From: Simplicispira suum
GTDB taxonomy: Bacteria; Pseudomonadota; Gammaproteobacteria; Burkholderiales; Burkholderiaceae_C
Assembly (NCBI RefSeq): GCF_003008595.1
Contig: NZ_CP027669.1
Location: 992,001 to 1,056,000 of the forward strand
Length of the DNA: 64,000 nt
Direction of reading: 5' to 3'
Part shown: piece by piece, positions 17,386 through 25,959 of the stretch
Numbering within the stretch: the first letter of the stretch is position 1
How the letters are laid out: each line of letters begins with the position of its first letter
The notes under the pieces: generated by a model
The model's database searches: none
The model's input: the letters and a program-made list of their open reading frames with translations, nothing else
Told to the model about the DNA's origin: nothing
Made by a program: the position numbers and the translations under genes

Positions 17386-18560
17386 GGCGTACGCCGCTTG
17401 GCAATGCCCATGGTCTTGGCAAGGATGCCCATCATCACCTCGTCGGCGCCGCCGCCGATCGACCCCAGGCGCCCATCGCGGAAGAAGCGCGAGACGCGGT
17501 TCTCCCAGGTAAAGCCCATACCGCCCCAGAACTGCAGGCAGGTGTCGGCCACGGTGCGCGCAAGACGCCCCGACTTGAGTTTGGCCATGCTGGCGAGTTG
17601 CAAGACGTCTTCGCCGGCCACGTACAGATCGCAGGCGCGCCAGGTGAGCGCGCGCAGCGCTTCAACTTCAGTTTGCAGCTCCACGAGCTTGAACTGCACC
17701 CACTGCTGATCGGCCAGCGTCGAGCCGAACATCTGCCGACCCTGCGCCCATTCAATCGTGTCTCGAATGCAGTGGTCCAGGGTGATCAAGGTGCTCGCCG
17801 CAGCCCAGAGGCGCTCTTCCTGAAACTGCTGCATCTGGTAGATGAATCCCTGGCCTTCCTGGCCGATCAGGTTGCGCTGAGGCACGCGCACTTCGTCGAA
17901 ATAGATGAGGCCGGTGTCGCTGCTGTGCATGCCGATCTTCTTGATCTTTTGCGCGACCTCGATGCCTTGGGTCAGCTTTCCGCCGCGGCCCTCGCGCATC
18001 GGCACCATCACCAGGCTCTTGTTCTTGTGCGCCGGACCGTCGCTGGTGTTGACCAACATGCACATCCAGTCGGCCTGCAGGCTGTTGGTGATCCACATCT
18101 TCTGGCCGGAGATCACGTAGTCGCCGCCGTCCTTGCGCGCCTGGCTCTTGATGCCCGCCACGTCGCTGCCTGCGGCCGGCTCCGACACGCCAATGCAGCC
18201 CACCATATCGCCGGCAATGGCGGGCTTGAGGAACTCTTCGCGCAGCGCATCGCTGCCAAAGCGCGCCAGCGCCGGAGTACACATGTCCGTCTGCACGCCA
18301 ATGGCCATGGGAACGCCGCCGCAATGGATGTGGCCCAGGCCTTCGGCCATCGCCAGGCCATATGAGTAGTCCAGTCCGGCGCCGCCAAACTGCTCGGGCT
18401 TGCACAGGCCAAGCAGACCCAGGTTGCCGAGTTTCTTGAACACCTCATGGGCGGGAAACATCTCGGCTTCTTCCCACGCATCCACATGGGGGTTGATTTC
18501 CTGCTCGATGAAGCGCTTGAGGGTGTTCTGGATTTCGCGGTGTTCGTGCGTCAGTTGCAT
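17382..18560 (-). CDS. Acyl-CoA dehydrogenase of the carboxylase cluster
   Basis: 392 residues, usual for short/branched-chain acyl-CoA dehydrogenases. CIGVSEPAAGSDVAGIKSQA and YVISGQKMWITNS form the FAD/substrate site; the C-terminal GGADEVM supplies the likely catalytic Glu374. Placed between the carboxylase beta and alpha genes, it should introduce the double bond that makes the carboxylase substrate, as isovaleryl-CoA dehydrogenase (LiuA) or citronellyl-CoA dehydrogenase (AtuD) do. The C-terminal position of the Glu argues against an isovaleryl-type enzyme, in which the base lies elsewhere. 51 bases after the beta gene, overlapping the alpha gene by four bases. Confidence 0.88.
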   Translation of the reverse strand: MQLTHEHREIQNTLKRFIEQEINPHVDAWEEAEMFPAHEVFKKLGNLGLLGLCKPEQFGGAGLDYSYGLAMAEGLGHIHCGGVPMAIGVQTDMCTPALARFGSDALREEFLKPAIAGDMVGCIGVSEPAAGSDVAGIKSQARKDGGDYVISGQKMWITNSLQADWMCMLVNTSDGPAHKNKSLVMVPMREGRGGKLTQGIEVAQKIKKIGMHSSDTGLIYFDEVRVPQRNLIGQEGQGFIYQMQQFQEERLWAAASTLITLDHCIRDTIEWAQGRQMFGSTLADQQWVQFKLVELQTEVEALRALTWRACDLYVAGEDVLQLASMAKLKSGRLARTVADTCLQFWGGMGFTWENRVSRFFRDGRLGSIGGGADEVMMGILAKTMGIAKRRTP

Positions 18561-18611
18561 GGGGATCTCCGGTGGAATGTGCCGTCTGGGGTGGGGTTCT
18601 GTGAGGCCTGG

Positions 18612-20225
18612 CTACATGCGCGCCACGCCGAATTGCATCGGGCTCAGGCGGCGCGCCTGGGCGTCGGCGCACATATCGAGACACTGGCGCAGCACATCGC
18701 GCGTGTCGCGTGGGTCGATCACGCCGTCGTCGAGCATCAGGCCACTGGTGACGGCCACGTCCGCCTGGGCTTCGAACATGTGGACGATGCGATCAAACTG
18801 GGCCTGCGACTTTTCCGGGTCGGGCGCAATGCCTTTGCGCTCCAGTGCAGCGTCGGCCACGATCTGCATGGTGCGGGCCGCCTGCTCGGCTCCCATGACC
18901 GAGGTCTTGGCGTTGGGCCAGCTGAACAAGAACTTGGGCTCATAACCACGTCCGCACATGCCGTAGTTGCCGGCGCCGAAGCTTGCGCCGCACTGAATGG
19001 TGATCTGCGGCACGGTGGCGTTGGTGACCGCGTGGATCATCTTGCTGCCGTGCTTGATCATGCCGCCCTGCTCGCTGTCCTTGCCCACCATGTAGCCGGT
19101 GGTGTTCTGCAGGTAAATGATAGGCTGGTTGCGCTGGCACATCCACTGAATGAAGTGCGTCGCCTTGTTGGCCCCGGCCACGTCGATGGGGCCGTTGTTG
19201 CTGATCAGACCCACGGCATGCCCACCAATATTGCCCTGCGCGCAGACCGTGGCAGCGCCGTAAAGCGCCTTGAATTCCAGCAGCTCGGACGCGTCCACCA
19301 GCCGCGCCATCACTTCACGCATGTCGACCGGCTGGCGCAAGTCCTCCGACATCAACCCGAGCAAGTCGCTGGCAGGCAGCGTCGGGGGCGGCACCTCACC
19401 CGAATTGCGCGACGCAGGCCAACCCAGGCTGGCCACCACATCGCGCGCCATCGAAATGGCCTCCCGGTCATCCTGCGCAAGGTATTCGCCTAGCCCAGAA
19501 ACGGTGGCGTGCATCATGGCGCCGCCCAATTCCTCCTCGGTGGCGATCTCTCCGGTGGCGGCTTTGAGCAATGGCGGACCTGCGAGGAAAGCGCGCGAAC
19601 GACCTTCGACCAGAATCACGATGTCCGACAAGCCCGGCATGTAGGCGCCCCCCGCCGTGCCGGAGCCATGCTGCACCGTGATCACCGGAATGCCCGCAGC
19701 CGAAAGGCGTGAGAGGTTGCGGAACACTGCACCACCAAGCACGAAGCCTTCGACACGGTAGCGCATCAGGTTCGCGCCAGCGCTCTCGACCAAGTGGATG
19801 AAGGGCAGTTTTTGCTCCAGGGCTATTTCCTGCACGCGCAGCAATTTGTCCAGACCCATAGGCTGCAGTGCACCGGCGTCAATACCGGAGTCGGCCGCGA
19901 CAACCATGCAACGCACGCCCGATACAAAACCGATTCCGGCCACGACGCCTCCACCGGGCACGGAGGTCTCAGGGTCTTTGGTGTCGTGCAGGTAGCCCGC
20001 CAGCGCCGAAAGCGGCAACCAGGGTGCGCCAACGTCCAGCAGCAGCGCCACCCGTTGGCGCGGCAACAACTGCCCGCGCTTGTCGAAACGGGCTTGCGAT
20101 TTGGCGGACGCACGCGCTGCCCGCTCTTCCAGAGCCCGCAGCGCGCCCAGGCGCGCCAGCATGGCGGTCCGGCGCTGCTGGGACTCAGGCGATTGCGGAT
20201 TCCAACTTGATTCAAAAGGCGTCAT
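18612..20225 (-). CDS. Acyl-CoA carboxylase beta subunit (carboxyltransferase)
   Basis: 537 residues. Both carboxyltransferase halves are present: N-terminal around GGGVVAGIGFVSG and HGSGTAGGAYMPGLSD, C-terminal around GLISNNGPIDVAGANKA, YLQNTTGYMVGKDSEQGG and GASFGAGNYGMCGRGYEP. It transfers carboxyl from biotin to an enoyl-CoA. Wording such as NTTGYMVGKDSEQGGMIKHG in place of the usual MCC NITGFMVG and GIAKDG form suggests a geranyl-CoA carboxylase-like (AtuC) or other non-standard subgroup; this is from memory of the families, not a search. First structural gene of the minus-strand cluster. Confidence 0.88.
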   Translation of the reverse strand: MTPFESSWNPQSPESQQRRTAMLARLGALRALEERAARASAKSQARFDKRGQLLPRQRVALLLDVGAPWLPLSALAGYLHDTKDPETSVPGGGVVAGIGFVSGVRCMVVAADSGIDAGALQPMGLDKLLRVQEIALEQKLPFIHLVESAGANLMRYRVEGFVLGGAVFRNLSRLSAAGIPVITVQHGSGTAGGAYMPGLSDIVILVEGRSRAFLAGPPLLKAATGEIATEEELGGAMMHATVSGLGEYLAQDDREAISMARDVVASLGWPASRNSGEVPPPTLPASDLLGLMSEDLRQPVDMREVMARLVDASELLEFKALYGAATVCAQGNIGGHAVGLISNNGPIDVAGANKATHFIQWMCQRNQPIIYLQNTTGYMVGKDSEQGGMIKHGSKMIHAVTNATVPQITIQCGASFGAGNYGMCGRGYEPKFLFSWPNAKTSVMGAEQAARTMQIVADAALERKGIAPDPEKSQAQFDRIVHMFEAQADVAVTSGLMLDDGVIDPRDTRDVLRQCLDMCADAQARRLSPMQFGVARM

Positions 20226-20434
20226 TCGAGAGTCCTGGCTGTGCGCTGCACAAGCGCGCGATGAAAACCACCGAATTCACGTACCGCAGGCCTGGCCCAT
20301 ACGGCTTGGCTGGCGCGGCATACCCGATCGGGCCTGCGGGCATGCGCGGTGCAATGTCCGATACCGGATTCCGCGCCCGTCGCCACCTGCAGCTACCCGC
20401 CGGCTCGCTCGCGGAGTGAAAAGCGACCCGTACA

Positions 20435-21133
20435 TCAGGAGTCGCCCACGAACAGACGCAAGGCCTGGGAAGTGAGTTCGTCGAGCGACAGCGCACCACG
20501 CGCGCTGAACCATTGCACCGACCAGTTGAGCGCCCCGAATATGAAGAGGCGTGCCGCTACCGGATCGGCTCTGAGATCGCCGATTTGGTGCAGGGTTTGA
20601 AGTATGGGCACCCATTCGGCTTCATAGCGGTCCTTGACGCGTGCGATGCTCGTGCGCTGCTCGGGCGTGAGCGAGCGCCATTCGTAGAGCATCACGGGGA
20701 TAAAGTCGGCCTTGGGGCCCAGCAGCACCTCAAAATGATGCCGCACCAAGGTGTGCAGGCGATCGCGCGGCGTCGCTTCAGGCGGCAAGGCAGCGAGCGC
20801 CTGCGCCTGGCTCGCGGTAGCCTGGACCATGCCTTCTTCCATCACGACAAACAGCAAGGCGCTCTTGCTCTCGAAATGATAGAAAGGTGAGCCGCTGCGC
20901 ATGCCCGCTGCGGCCGCGATATCCCGCGTGCTGGCAGCAGCAAAACCCTTGGTGCGAAACAGCCGCGCCGCGCCGTCGATCAGTTGGCGGCGGCGGTTGC
21001 CTTCATCCGAGTCCGCCGGATCTTTCGGCGGTCTCCCACGGCGGGCCGGCGTGTGGACCGCCGCAGGCGCGGGCTCGGGGGGTGCCGAGACAGGGCGCAG
21101 GGCACGCTCGGCAGGTGCGAATGTGTTGGGCAT
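20435..21133 (-). CDS. TetR/AcrR-family regulator
   Basis: 232 residues with an unstructured proline-rich N-terminus (1-45). The TetR helix-turn-helix is at about 47-95 (RRQLIDGAARLFRTKGFAAA, then TRDIAAAAGMRSGSPFYHF). The C-terminal ligand domain is typical for the family. It lies upstream of the acyl-CoA carboxylase cluster in the same orientation, as AtuR (TetR family) does for terpene genes, whereas the leucine regulator LiuR is MerR-type. A 16-bp palindrome sits 30 bases upstream of its start, so autoregulation is likely. Confidence 0.87.
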   Translation of the reverse strand: MPNTFAPAERALRPVSAPPEPAPAAVHTPARRGRPPKDPADSDEGNRRRQLIDGAARLFRTKGFAAASTRDIAAAAGMRSGSPFYHFESKSALLFVVMEEGMVQATASQAQALAALPPEATPRDRLHTLVRHHFEVLLGPKADFIPVMLYEWRSLTPEQRTSIARVKDRYEAEWVPILQTLHQIGDLRADPVAARLFIFGALNWSVQWFSARGALSLDELTSQALRLFVGDS

Positions 21134-21162
21134 ACGAGCACCATATCAAGCCCGCTCAATTT

Positions 21163-21178
21163 AAGCAAGCGCTTGCTT
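21163..21178. promoter_or_regulatory. 16-bp palindromic operator candidate
   Basis: AAGCAAGCGCTTGCTT is a perfect inverted repeat, 30 bases upstream of the TetR start codon and in an A/T-rich stretch. Length and symmetry fit a TetR dimer site. No second copy is visible before the carboxylase beta gene, so control there may be by cotranscription with the regulator or by a weaker site. Confidence 0.65.
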
Positions 21179-21265
21179 GCTTAAACTTATAGACGCACTG
21201 ATGATCGGGTTTGGCGCTTCGCCCGTGGCATGGTGCTCAGCGGCGGCATGACCGCCGCCTTGTCC

Positions 21266-21811
21266 TCAGGCTGCGGCCGTGGCGCCTAAGGTTTCCACCA
21301 TCCGGGGTTTGTGGCCAGTGGCTGCGTCGAGTCCGGCCTTGGCACGCGGACCGGCACCGACCTCGATTTCACCGGACAGTTGACCGCCCTCTTCCACCAC
21401 CAGCTTGCCGTAGCGAATCGTGCCGCTCACCTTGCCGGTAGAAAAGATCACCAGCTTCTGACGCACGGTCAAGGTGCCGTTAAAGCTGCCACGAATTTCG
21501 GCGATATCGATTTCGGCCGAGCCTCGAAAGGCTCCCTCTTCCGAGATCTGGATGACGCGTGAATCCATGGTGGCTTCGACCGTACCCTCCACGACCAGCG
21601 TGTCGCAATCGGTGATCTCCACGCCCTTGAGCTTGATGTTGGGCCCTACGGTGAGCTTGCTACCGGCACTGCCTGGCGCTGTGGCAGATGCATGGGCAGG
21701 CGTGGTCACACTCTGGGGCGGCTGCGTCGGCATCGCGGCGGGAGCGCTGGCATGGCGCGGCTGAAAAGATTCGGGTTCACGTTTGCCAAAGAACGGGGTT
21801 TGCACGGCCAT
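21266..21811 (-). CDS. Bactofilin
   Basis: 181 residues from ATG at 21811, chosen because AGGAGG precedes it. Residues about 70-155 form the right-handed beta-helix of bactofilins, seen in the periodic GVEITDCDTLVVEGTVEA, GAFRGSAEIDIAEIRGSFNG and GKVSGTIRYGKLVVEEGG. The flanking tails are proline/alanine-rich and low in complexity, as usual. Bactofilins polymerise without nucleotide and act in cell shape, polarity or cell-wall placement. Isolated gene; downstream of it lies the TetR gene on the same strand. Confidence 0.92.
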   Translation of the reverse strand: MAVQTPFFGKREPESFQPRHASAPAAMPTQPPQSVTTPAHASATAPGSAGSKLTVGPNIKLKGVEITDCDTLVVEGTVEATMDSRVIQISEEGAFRGSAEIDIAEIRGSFNGTLTVRQKLVIFSTGKVSGTIRYGKLVVEEGGQLSGEIEVGAGPRAKAGLDAATGHKPRMVETLGATAAA

Positions 21812-21969
21812 CGGACCTCCTGATTGAACAAGCGCTGATCGTAGGAAGGCGCAGGGCGCGCGCAGCGCAGCCTTGCGCAAGTTGCGTAAGCAAACGGTTC
21901 AATGCTTGCATGCGCTTGCATCCTTTGCGCCGGCTCACACCGCGTTACTGCATGTGCAGGTCGCACGGC

Positions 21970-22467
21970 TCAAGAAACAATGTAAGCACCCGCTCCCGTG
22001 GCCATCAAGGTTCCATCGGGGCCAAAAAACTCCATGCGGGTGCTGGCGACGCGCGAACCCAGGCGCAGCACCTTGGCATGCAATTCGAAATGCTCGCCGA
22101 TGCCGGGGCGCAGATAGTCCACCCGCAAGTCGATGGTGCCCAGGCGCGTGAAGCGGTGCAGGCGCTGCTCGGGCGGTTCGTCCATGTGCTTGGCGCCCAC
22201 GGCGGCCATGACGGCCAGGCCACCCATGGCGTCGAGCCCGGCGCTGATCGCGCCGCCATGGACCCGGTTGTAGGCATAGTGGCCCACCAGCTCGGGGCGC
22301 ATGTCGATGCGCCCAATGGCGCCATCGGCGTGCAACGACAGCACCTTGAGGCCGAGCACCTGATTAAAGACAATTTTTTCTTCGAAAATTTCCTTCAACG
22401 CGGCAATGAATTCAGGTTCCAGGGCGCGAGCCGGGGCTGGTTTGGGCAGGGTTTTTGGCGGGTTCAT
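21970..22467 (-). CDS. PaaI-like hotdog thioesterase
   Basis: 165 residues. Conserved hotdog elements: RPELVGHYAYNRVHGGAIS (HGG catalytic region), AGLDAMGGLAVMAA, then TIDLRVDYLRPG and a final ATGAGAYIV. Similar proteins hydrolyse aryl- or acyl-CoA thioesters. Located 100 bases downstream of selD on the same strand; it could be read through from the sen genes but nothing in the sequence ties it to selenium metabolism. Confidence 0.82.
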   Translation of the reverse strand: MNPPKTLPKPAPARALEPEFIAALKEIFEEKIVFNQVLGLKVLSLHADGAIGRIDMRPELVGHYAYNRVHGGAISAGLDAMGGLAVMAAVGAKHMDEPPEQRLHRFTRLGTIDLRVDYLRPGIGEHFELHAKVLRLGSRVASTRMEFFGPDGTLMATGAGAYIVS

Positions 22468-22567
22468 GGGTTGTTCAATGGTGGGCGCTGTCGCGCTTTG
22501 AGATGGGGCCTCGGTGCCGAGCAGCCAGGTAGCGGGGGCACACGACGCGGGTTGAAACCACCGAAAT

Positions 22568-23641
22568 TCAGCGCAGTGTCAATCTTCCACGCCCGCCCGG
22601 AACCATTTCGCCGATTTGCGCCGCAGCGCCAAAGCCATGGCGCTCAAACACTGCCAGCACATCGGTGACAGCGCTCGGAGCGCACGACACCAGCAGGCCG
22701 CCGCTGGTCTGCGGGTCGGTGAGCAGGGCGCGGTCGGCGGCGGAAAAATCCGGCGGCAAGTCGACTTGCGCACCATAGCCGTCCCAGTTGCGCCCCGAGG
22801 CGCCTGTCACCGTTCCCTGTGCAGCCAGCTCGCGCACGCCGGGCAGCAGCGGTACCTTGGCCCAGTCGATGGCGACATCCGCCTGGGCGCCGCGCGCCAG
22901 CTCCAGCGCGTGGCCGGCCAGGCCGAAACCGGTGACGTCGGTCAGAGCGTGCACGCCGGCCAGCGCCGCCAGGTCGGGGCCAGGAGTATTGAGCTTCGTG
23001 GTCACCGCAATCATCTGTTCGTAGCCCGCTTCGGACAGCAGCCCTTTTTTCAGTGCTGCCGACATCACCCCCACGCCCAAGGGCTTGCCGAGAATGAGCT
23101 GGTCGCCGACCTGCGCGTCCGAATTGCGCTTGATTTTCTTCGGGTGCACGACACCGAGCGCCACCAGACCATAGATCGCCTCGACCGAATCGATGGTGTG
23201 GCCGCCGGCGATCGGGATCCCTGCCTCGCGGCAGACCGATTCGCCGCCTTCGAGAATCTTGCCGATCACCTCGGTGGACAGCACGTTGACCGGCATGCCC
23301 ACCAGCGCCAGCGCAAAAATCGGCGTGCCACCCATGGCATAGACATCGCTGATCGCGTTCGTGGCGGCGATGCGGCCGAACTGGTAGGGGTCGTCGACGA
23401 TGGGCATGAAGAAGTCGGTGGTGGCAATCACCGCAATGTCGTCCGACAACTGGTAGACCGCAGCGTCGTCTGCGGTGTCCAGCCCCACCAGCAGCTGGGG
23501 CGGCACCGGCATCTTGTTGGTGTTTTTCAGGATCTCGCTGAGCACCCCCGGCGCAATCTTGCAGCCGCAACCGCCGCCATGCGAGAGCGAAGTCAGGCGG
23601 GGGCTTGAGGAAGCCTTGGGGATTGATGGTTCAGCAGTCAT
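22568..23641 (-). CDS. selD: Selenide, water dikinase (selenophosphate synthetase), SenC
   Basis: 357 residues. Makes selenophosphate from selenide and ATP. The catalytic loop GGGCGCKIAPG places the active cysteine at C25 (equivalent to E. coli Cys17) and Lys at 28; it is Cys, not selenocysteine. Further family signatures are ATTDFFMPIVDD, GGHTIDSVEAIYG and DVTGFGLAGHALEL. It overlaps the end of senB by 11 bases, so the two are translated together. In sen clusters this gene is called senC and feeds SenB; it could also serve selenoprotein or selenouridine synthesis elsewhere in the genome. Confidence 0.95.
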   Translation of the reverse strand: MTAEPSIPKASSSPRLTSLSHGGGCGCKIAPGVLSEILKNTNKMPVPPQLLVGLDTADDAAVYQLSDDIAVIATTDFFMPIVDDPYQFGRIAATNAISDVYAMGGTPIFALALVGMPVNVLSTEVIGKILEGGESVCREAGIPIAGGHTIDSVEAIYGLVALGVVHPKKIKRNSDAQVGDQLILGKPLGVGVMSAALKKGLLSEAGYEQMIAVTTKLNTPGPDLAALAGVHALTDVTGFGLAGHALELARGAQADVAIDWAKVPLLPGVRELAAQGTVTGASGRNWDGYGAQVDLPPDFSAADRALLTDPQTSGGLLVSCAPSAVTDVLAVFERHGFGAAAQIGEMVPGGRGRLTLR

Positions 23642-24611
23642 CGGTTGATTTCTCCAGCAGTTCGTTCAACAAGGCCAGCAAAGTGGCGCGCTCGCGCGCC
23701 GGCTCAAACAGCGGCGCCCGCAGCGCGCACTGGGCGGCCAAATGCGCCAGTATGGCCGGCTCGGCCCGGCAGCGCTCGAGCCACGCCGCGAGCGCTGCCG
23801 AATCGCCAACGTCGAAATAGCCGCCGTAGTCAGCCCCCAGCATGCCGACGTTGCCGGAAATTCGGCTCGCCAGCACCGGCGTGCCGCTGCGCACCGCTTC
23901 CATCACGACGTGCGCCCCACCCTCCATGCGGCTCGGGTGTACCAGCACATGCGCGCGCTGAATGCGCCGCCGCGTCGCCTCGTGGGACAGTGCGCCGAGC
24001 CAGCGGTAGGTCGGAACACAATGCGCCAGCACTGCGGCCTCCTGCCCAAGCGCTTCTTCCAGCGGTGCGCCCACATGGTCGAGAAGAATGTCCGGGTGGC
24101 CCGCCAGGCGCCGTGCGGCTTCGAAGTAAGTGCGTGGTGATTTCTCCTCACGCAGGTGGCCCACCACCAGCGCGCGCAGAGGGTTCGGCGCTTTGGCCAG
24201 GCGCTTGCGTGCGGAGCAGGACTGAAAGCACACCACCGCCTTGGCACGGACTTCGGGCGGCAGGTCCAGCACCGCCTTTTCGTGCAACACGATGAGCCGG
24301 TCTGCCAATTGCACGGACATCTGCGCGCTGGCGTCGGTGGCAAGGTCGCGGTACAAATCCGTGCCGGTCAGCACCACGACGAGTGGCCGCGTGGGGGCCG
24401 CGCGCGCAAAGCGCTCAATGGACGGCGCCGAGCGGCGCGCGTGCAAGGCCACCAGCAGATCGGCGCGCGGACTGCTGGCGTCCCATGCATTCGTGATCCG
24501 GATCCGATAATGGTCCGCAAGCAGCCGCGACCATCGCTTTGCGGTCTGCCAATTGCCATTGTTGGCGTCGGCAAGCGCAGGCGTGACGAGACACAGTTCA
24601 GGAAGGGCCAT
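23631..24611 (-). CDS. senB: Selenosugar synthase SenB, GT4-type glycosyltransferase
   Basis: 326 residues from ATG at 24611. The opening ELCLVTPALADANNGNWQTA and the GT-B C-terminal motif E230-GGAHVVM-E238 (E-x7-E, nucleotide-sugar binding) identify the TIGR04348-type glycosyltransferases. By established work on selenoneine biosynthesis, SenB uses a UDP-amino-sugar and selenophosphate to form a selenosugar carrying the C-Se bond. The coupling with selD (11-base overlap) and the divergent senA next door support this over a polysaccharide role. No membrane segments; cytoplasmic. The first ATG overlaps the senA start on the other strand. Confidence 0.9.
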   Translation of the reverse strand: MALPELCLVTPALADANNGNWQTAKRWSRLLADHYRIRITNAWDASSPRADLLVALHARRSAPSIERFARAAPTRPLVVVLTGTDLYRDLATDASAQMSVQLADRLIVLHEKAVLDLPPEVRAKAVVCFQSCSARKRLAKAPNPLRALVVGHLREEKSPRTYFEAARRLAGHPDILLDHVGAPLEEALGQEAAVLAHCVPTYRWLGALSHEATRRRIQRAHVLVHPSRMEGGAHVVMEAVRSGTPVLASRISGNVGMLGADYGGYFDVGDSAALAAWLERCRAEPAILAHLAAQCALRAPLFEPARERATLLALLNELLEKSTDDC

Positions 24612-25887
24612 GCAAATGCTTATACAGGCACACGCGCCAACGCGCAGGCCCGCACCCGGAGCTGCGGACAGCCCAGGGCTGCGCATCCGCAGCGCGGATG
24701 CTGAGCAAATCGCCCTGGCCCTGCGCGAGGGCCGCGAGCAGTTGCTGGCGATGTTCTCCGGCTTCGAGGCGGCCCTTGGCACCCAGGGGCTTGCCATTGC
24801 TTTCGATCCGGTGCTGAACCTGCCGCTGTGGGAGCTGGGCCACATCGGCTGGTTCGAAGAGTGGTGGATTCGCCGCAACCCCGAGCGCACACGCGGTACG
24901 CACTGCAGCGCTGCTCTGCACCGCCTTGACTCGCTATTGCCTGGGGCCGATGCGCTTTACGACTCGTCGAACGTCCCGCATGCCACGCGCTGGCGTCTGG
25001 CGTTGCCGGATGCGGACGCGACACGCACCTACCTTGCACGGGTGCGCGAGCAAACCCTGGCGCTGCTGCCGACGGGCGCGGCCGATGCCCAGGCGCTTTA
25101 TTTCTTTCGGCTGGCGCTTCTGCACGAGGACATGCACCGCGAGGCCTGGTTCATGATGGCGCAGCACCTGAACATCGAGCTTGGCCTTGCTCTGCCTGAA
25201 GCCTGCGGCGCGCTGCCTCAGGACACAGGCGAATGGGCGGTGCCCGGTGGTGCGCGGCGCGTGGGCGGCGGCGCTGAAGGGTTCTCTTTCGACAACGAAC
25301 TGCAAGCCCATACGCCTTTCGTTGAACCCTTTCGAATGGACCGCGCTGCCATGACCTGGCGCCGCTACCTGCCCTTTGTGCAAGCCGGCGGCTACGACGA
25401 CGCAGGGCTGTGGACGCCCGAAGGCTGGCAATGGCGTCAGCAGCACAGCGATGGCATGCCTTTGCATACACGGATCGCAGACGGCGAATGGCAGCAGCGG
25501 CGCTTTGGCCACTGGAGAGTGCTGAACCAAGACACTCCGGCCATGCACCTGAGCGCGCACGAAGCCGCCGCCTGGTGCCGCTTTGCCGGACGCCGGCTGC
25601 CCACGGAATTCGAGTGGGAGAGCGCAGCACGCCTGGCAGCCGAGCAGACCGAAGCCTTTGATTGGGGCCGGGTGTGGGAATGGACGGCCAGCGCGTTCGC
25701 ACCCTACGCCGGTTTTGCGCCGCACCCGTACCGTGACTATTCGGCGCCATTTTTCGACGGTCGGCCGGTGCTGCGCGGTGGCTCCCTAGCCACCCATGCG
25801 CGCATGCTGCACCCGGCCTATCGCAATTACTTTGCTGCGGATCGACGGGACGTTTTTGCAGGGTTTCGCTCTTGCGCCGTGGGCTGA
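24610..25887 (+). CDS. senA: Selenoneine synthase SenA (EgtB-like)
   Basis: 425 residues from ATG at 24610, preceded by CAGGAAGGG as RBS; ATG at 24616 is also possible. N-terminal DinB-like domain with the iron ligands H78 (WELGHIGWFEEWW) and H172/H176 (LLHEDMHREAW), as in EgtB. C-terminal FGE-like domain from about 210 (RRVGGGAEGFSFDNE, RRLPTEFEWESAARLA, WEWTASAFAPYAGF, RPVLRGGS, FAGFRSCA). SenA couples the selenosugar to hercynine by oxidative C-Se bond formation. EgtB (ergothioneine) is the alternative; linkage to senB-selD favours SenA. No egtD-like hercynine synthase gene is in the window. Confidence 0.9.
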   Translation: MQMLIQAHAPTRRPAPGAADSPGLRIRSADAEQIALALREGREQLLAMFSGFEAALGTQGLAIAFDPVLNLPLWELGHIGWFEEWWIRRNPERTRGTHCSAALHRLDSLLPGADALYDSSNVPHATRWRLALPDADATRTYLARVREQTLALLPTGAADAQALYFFRLALLHEDMHREAWFMMAQHLNIELGLALPEACGALPQDTGEWAVPGGARRVGGGAEGFSFDNELQAHTPFVEPFRMDRAAMTWRRYLPFVQAGGYDDAGLWTPEGWQWRQQHSDGMPLHTRIADGEWQQRRFGHWRVLNQDTPAMHLSAHEAAAWCRFAGRRLPTEFEWESAARLAAEQTEAFDWGRVWEWTASAFAPYAGFAPHPYRDYSAPFFDGRPVLRGGSLATHARMLHPAYRNYFAADRRDVFAGFRSCAVG

Positions 25888-25959
25888 GCAAAGCCCCGGA
25901 TCAAACAATGGCTCTGCGCCGAAATGCTGTTGCGCCGAACAAGCCGCGATCCATCTAAA

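Noticed and set aside
20226..20434. A small gene between the TetR gene and the carboxylase beta gene
   Set aside because: Short frames exist, but none has an RBS, a recognisable domain or a plausible composition.
22568..23641. Selenocysteine in SelD
   Set aside because: Position 25 in the catalytic loop is an ordinary Cys codon; no in-frame TGA and no SECIS-like hairpin were seen.
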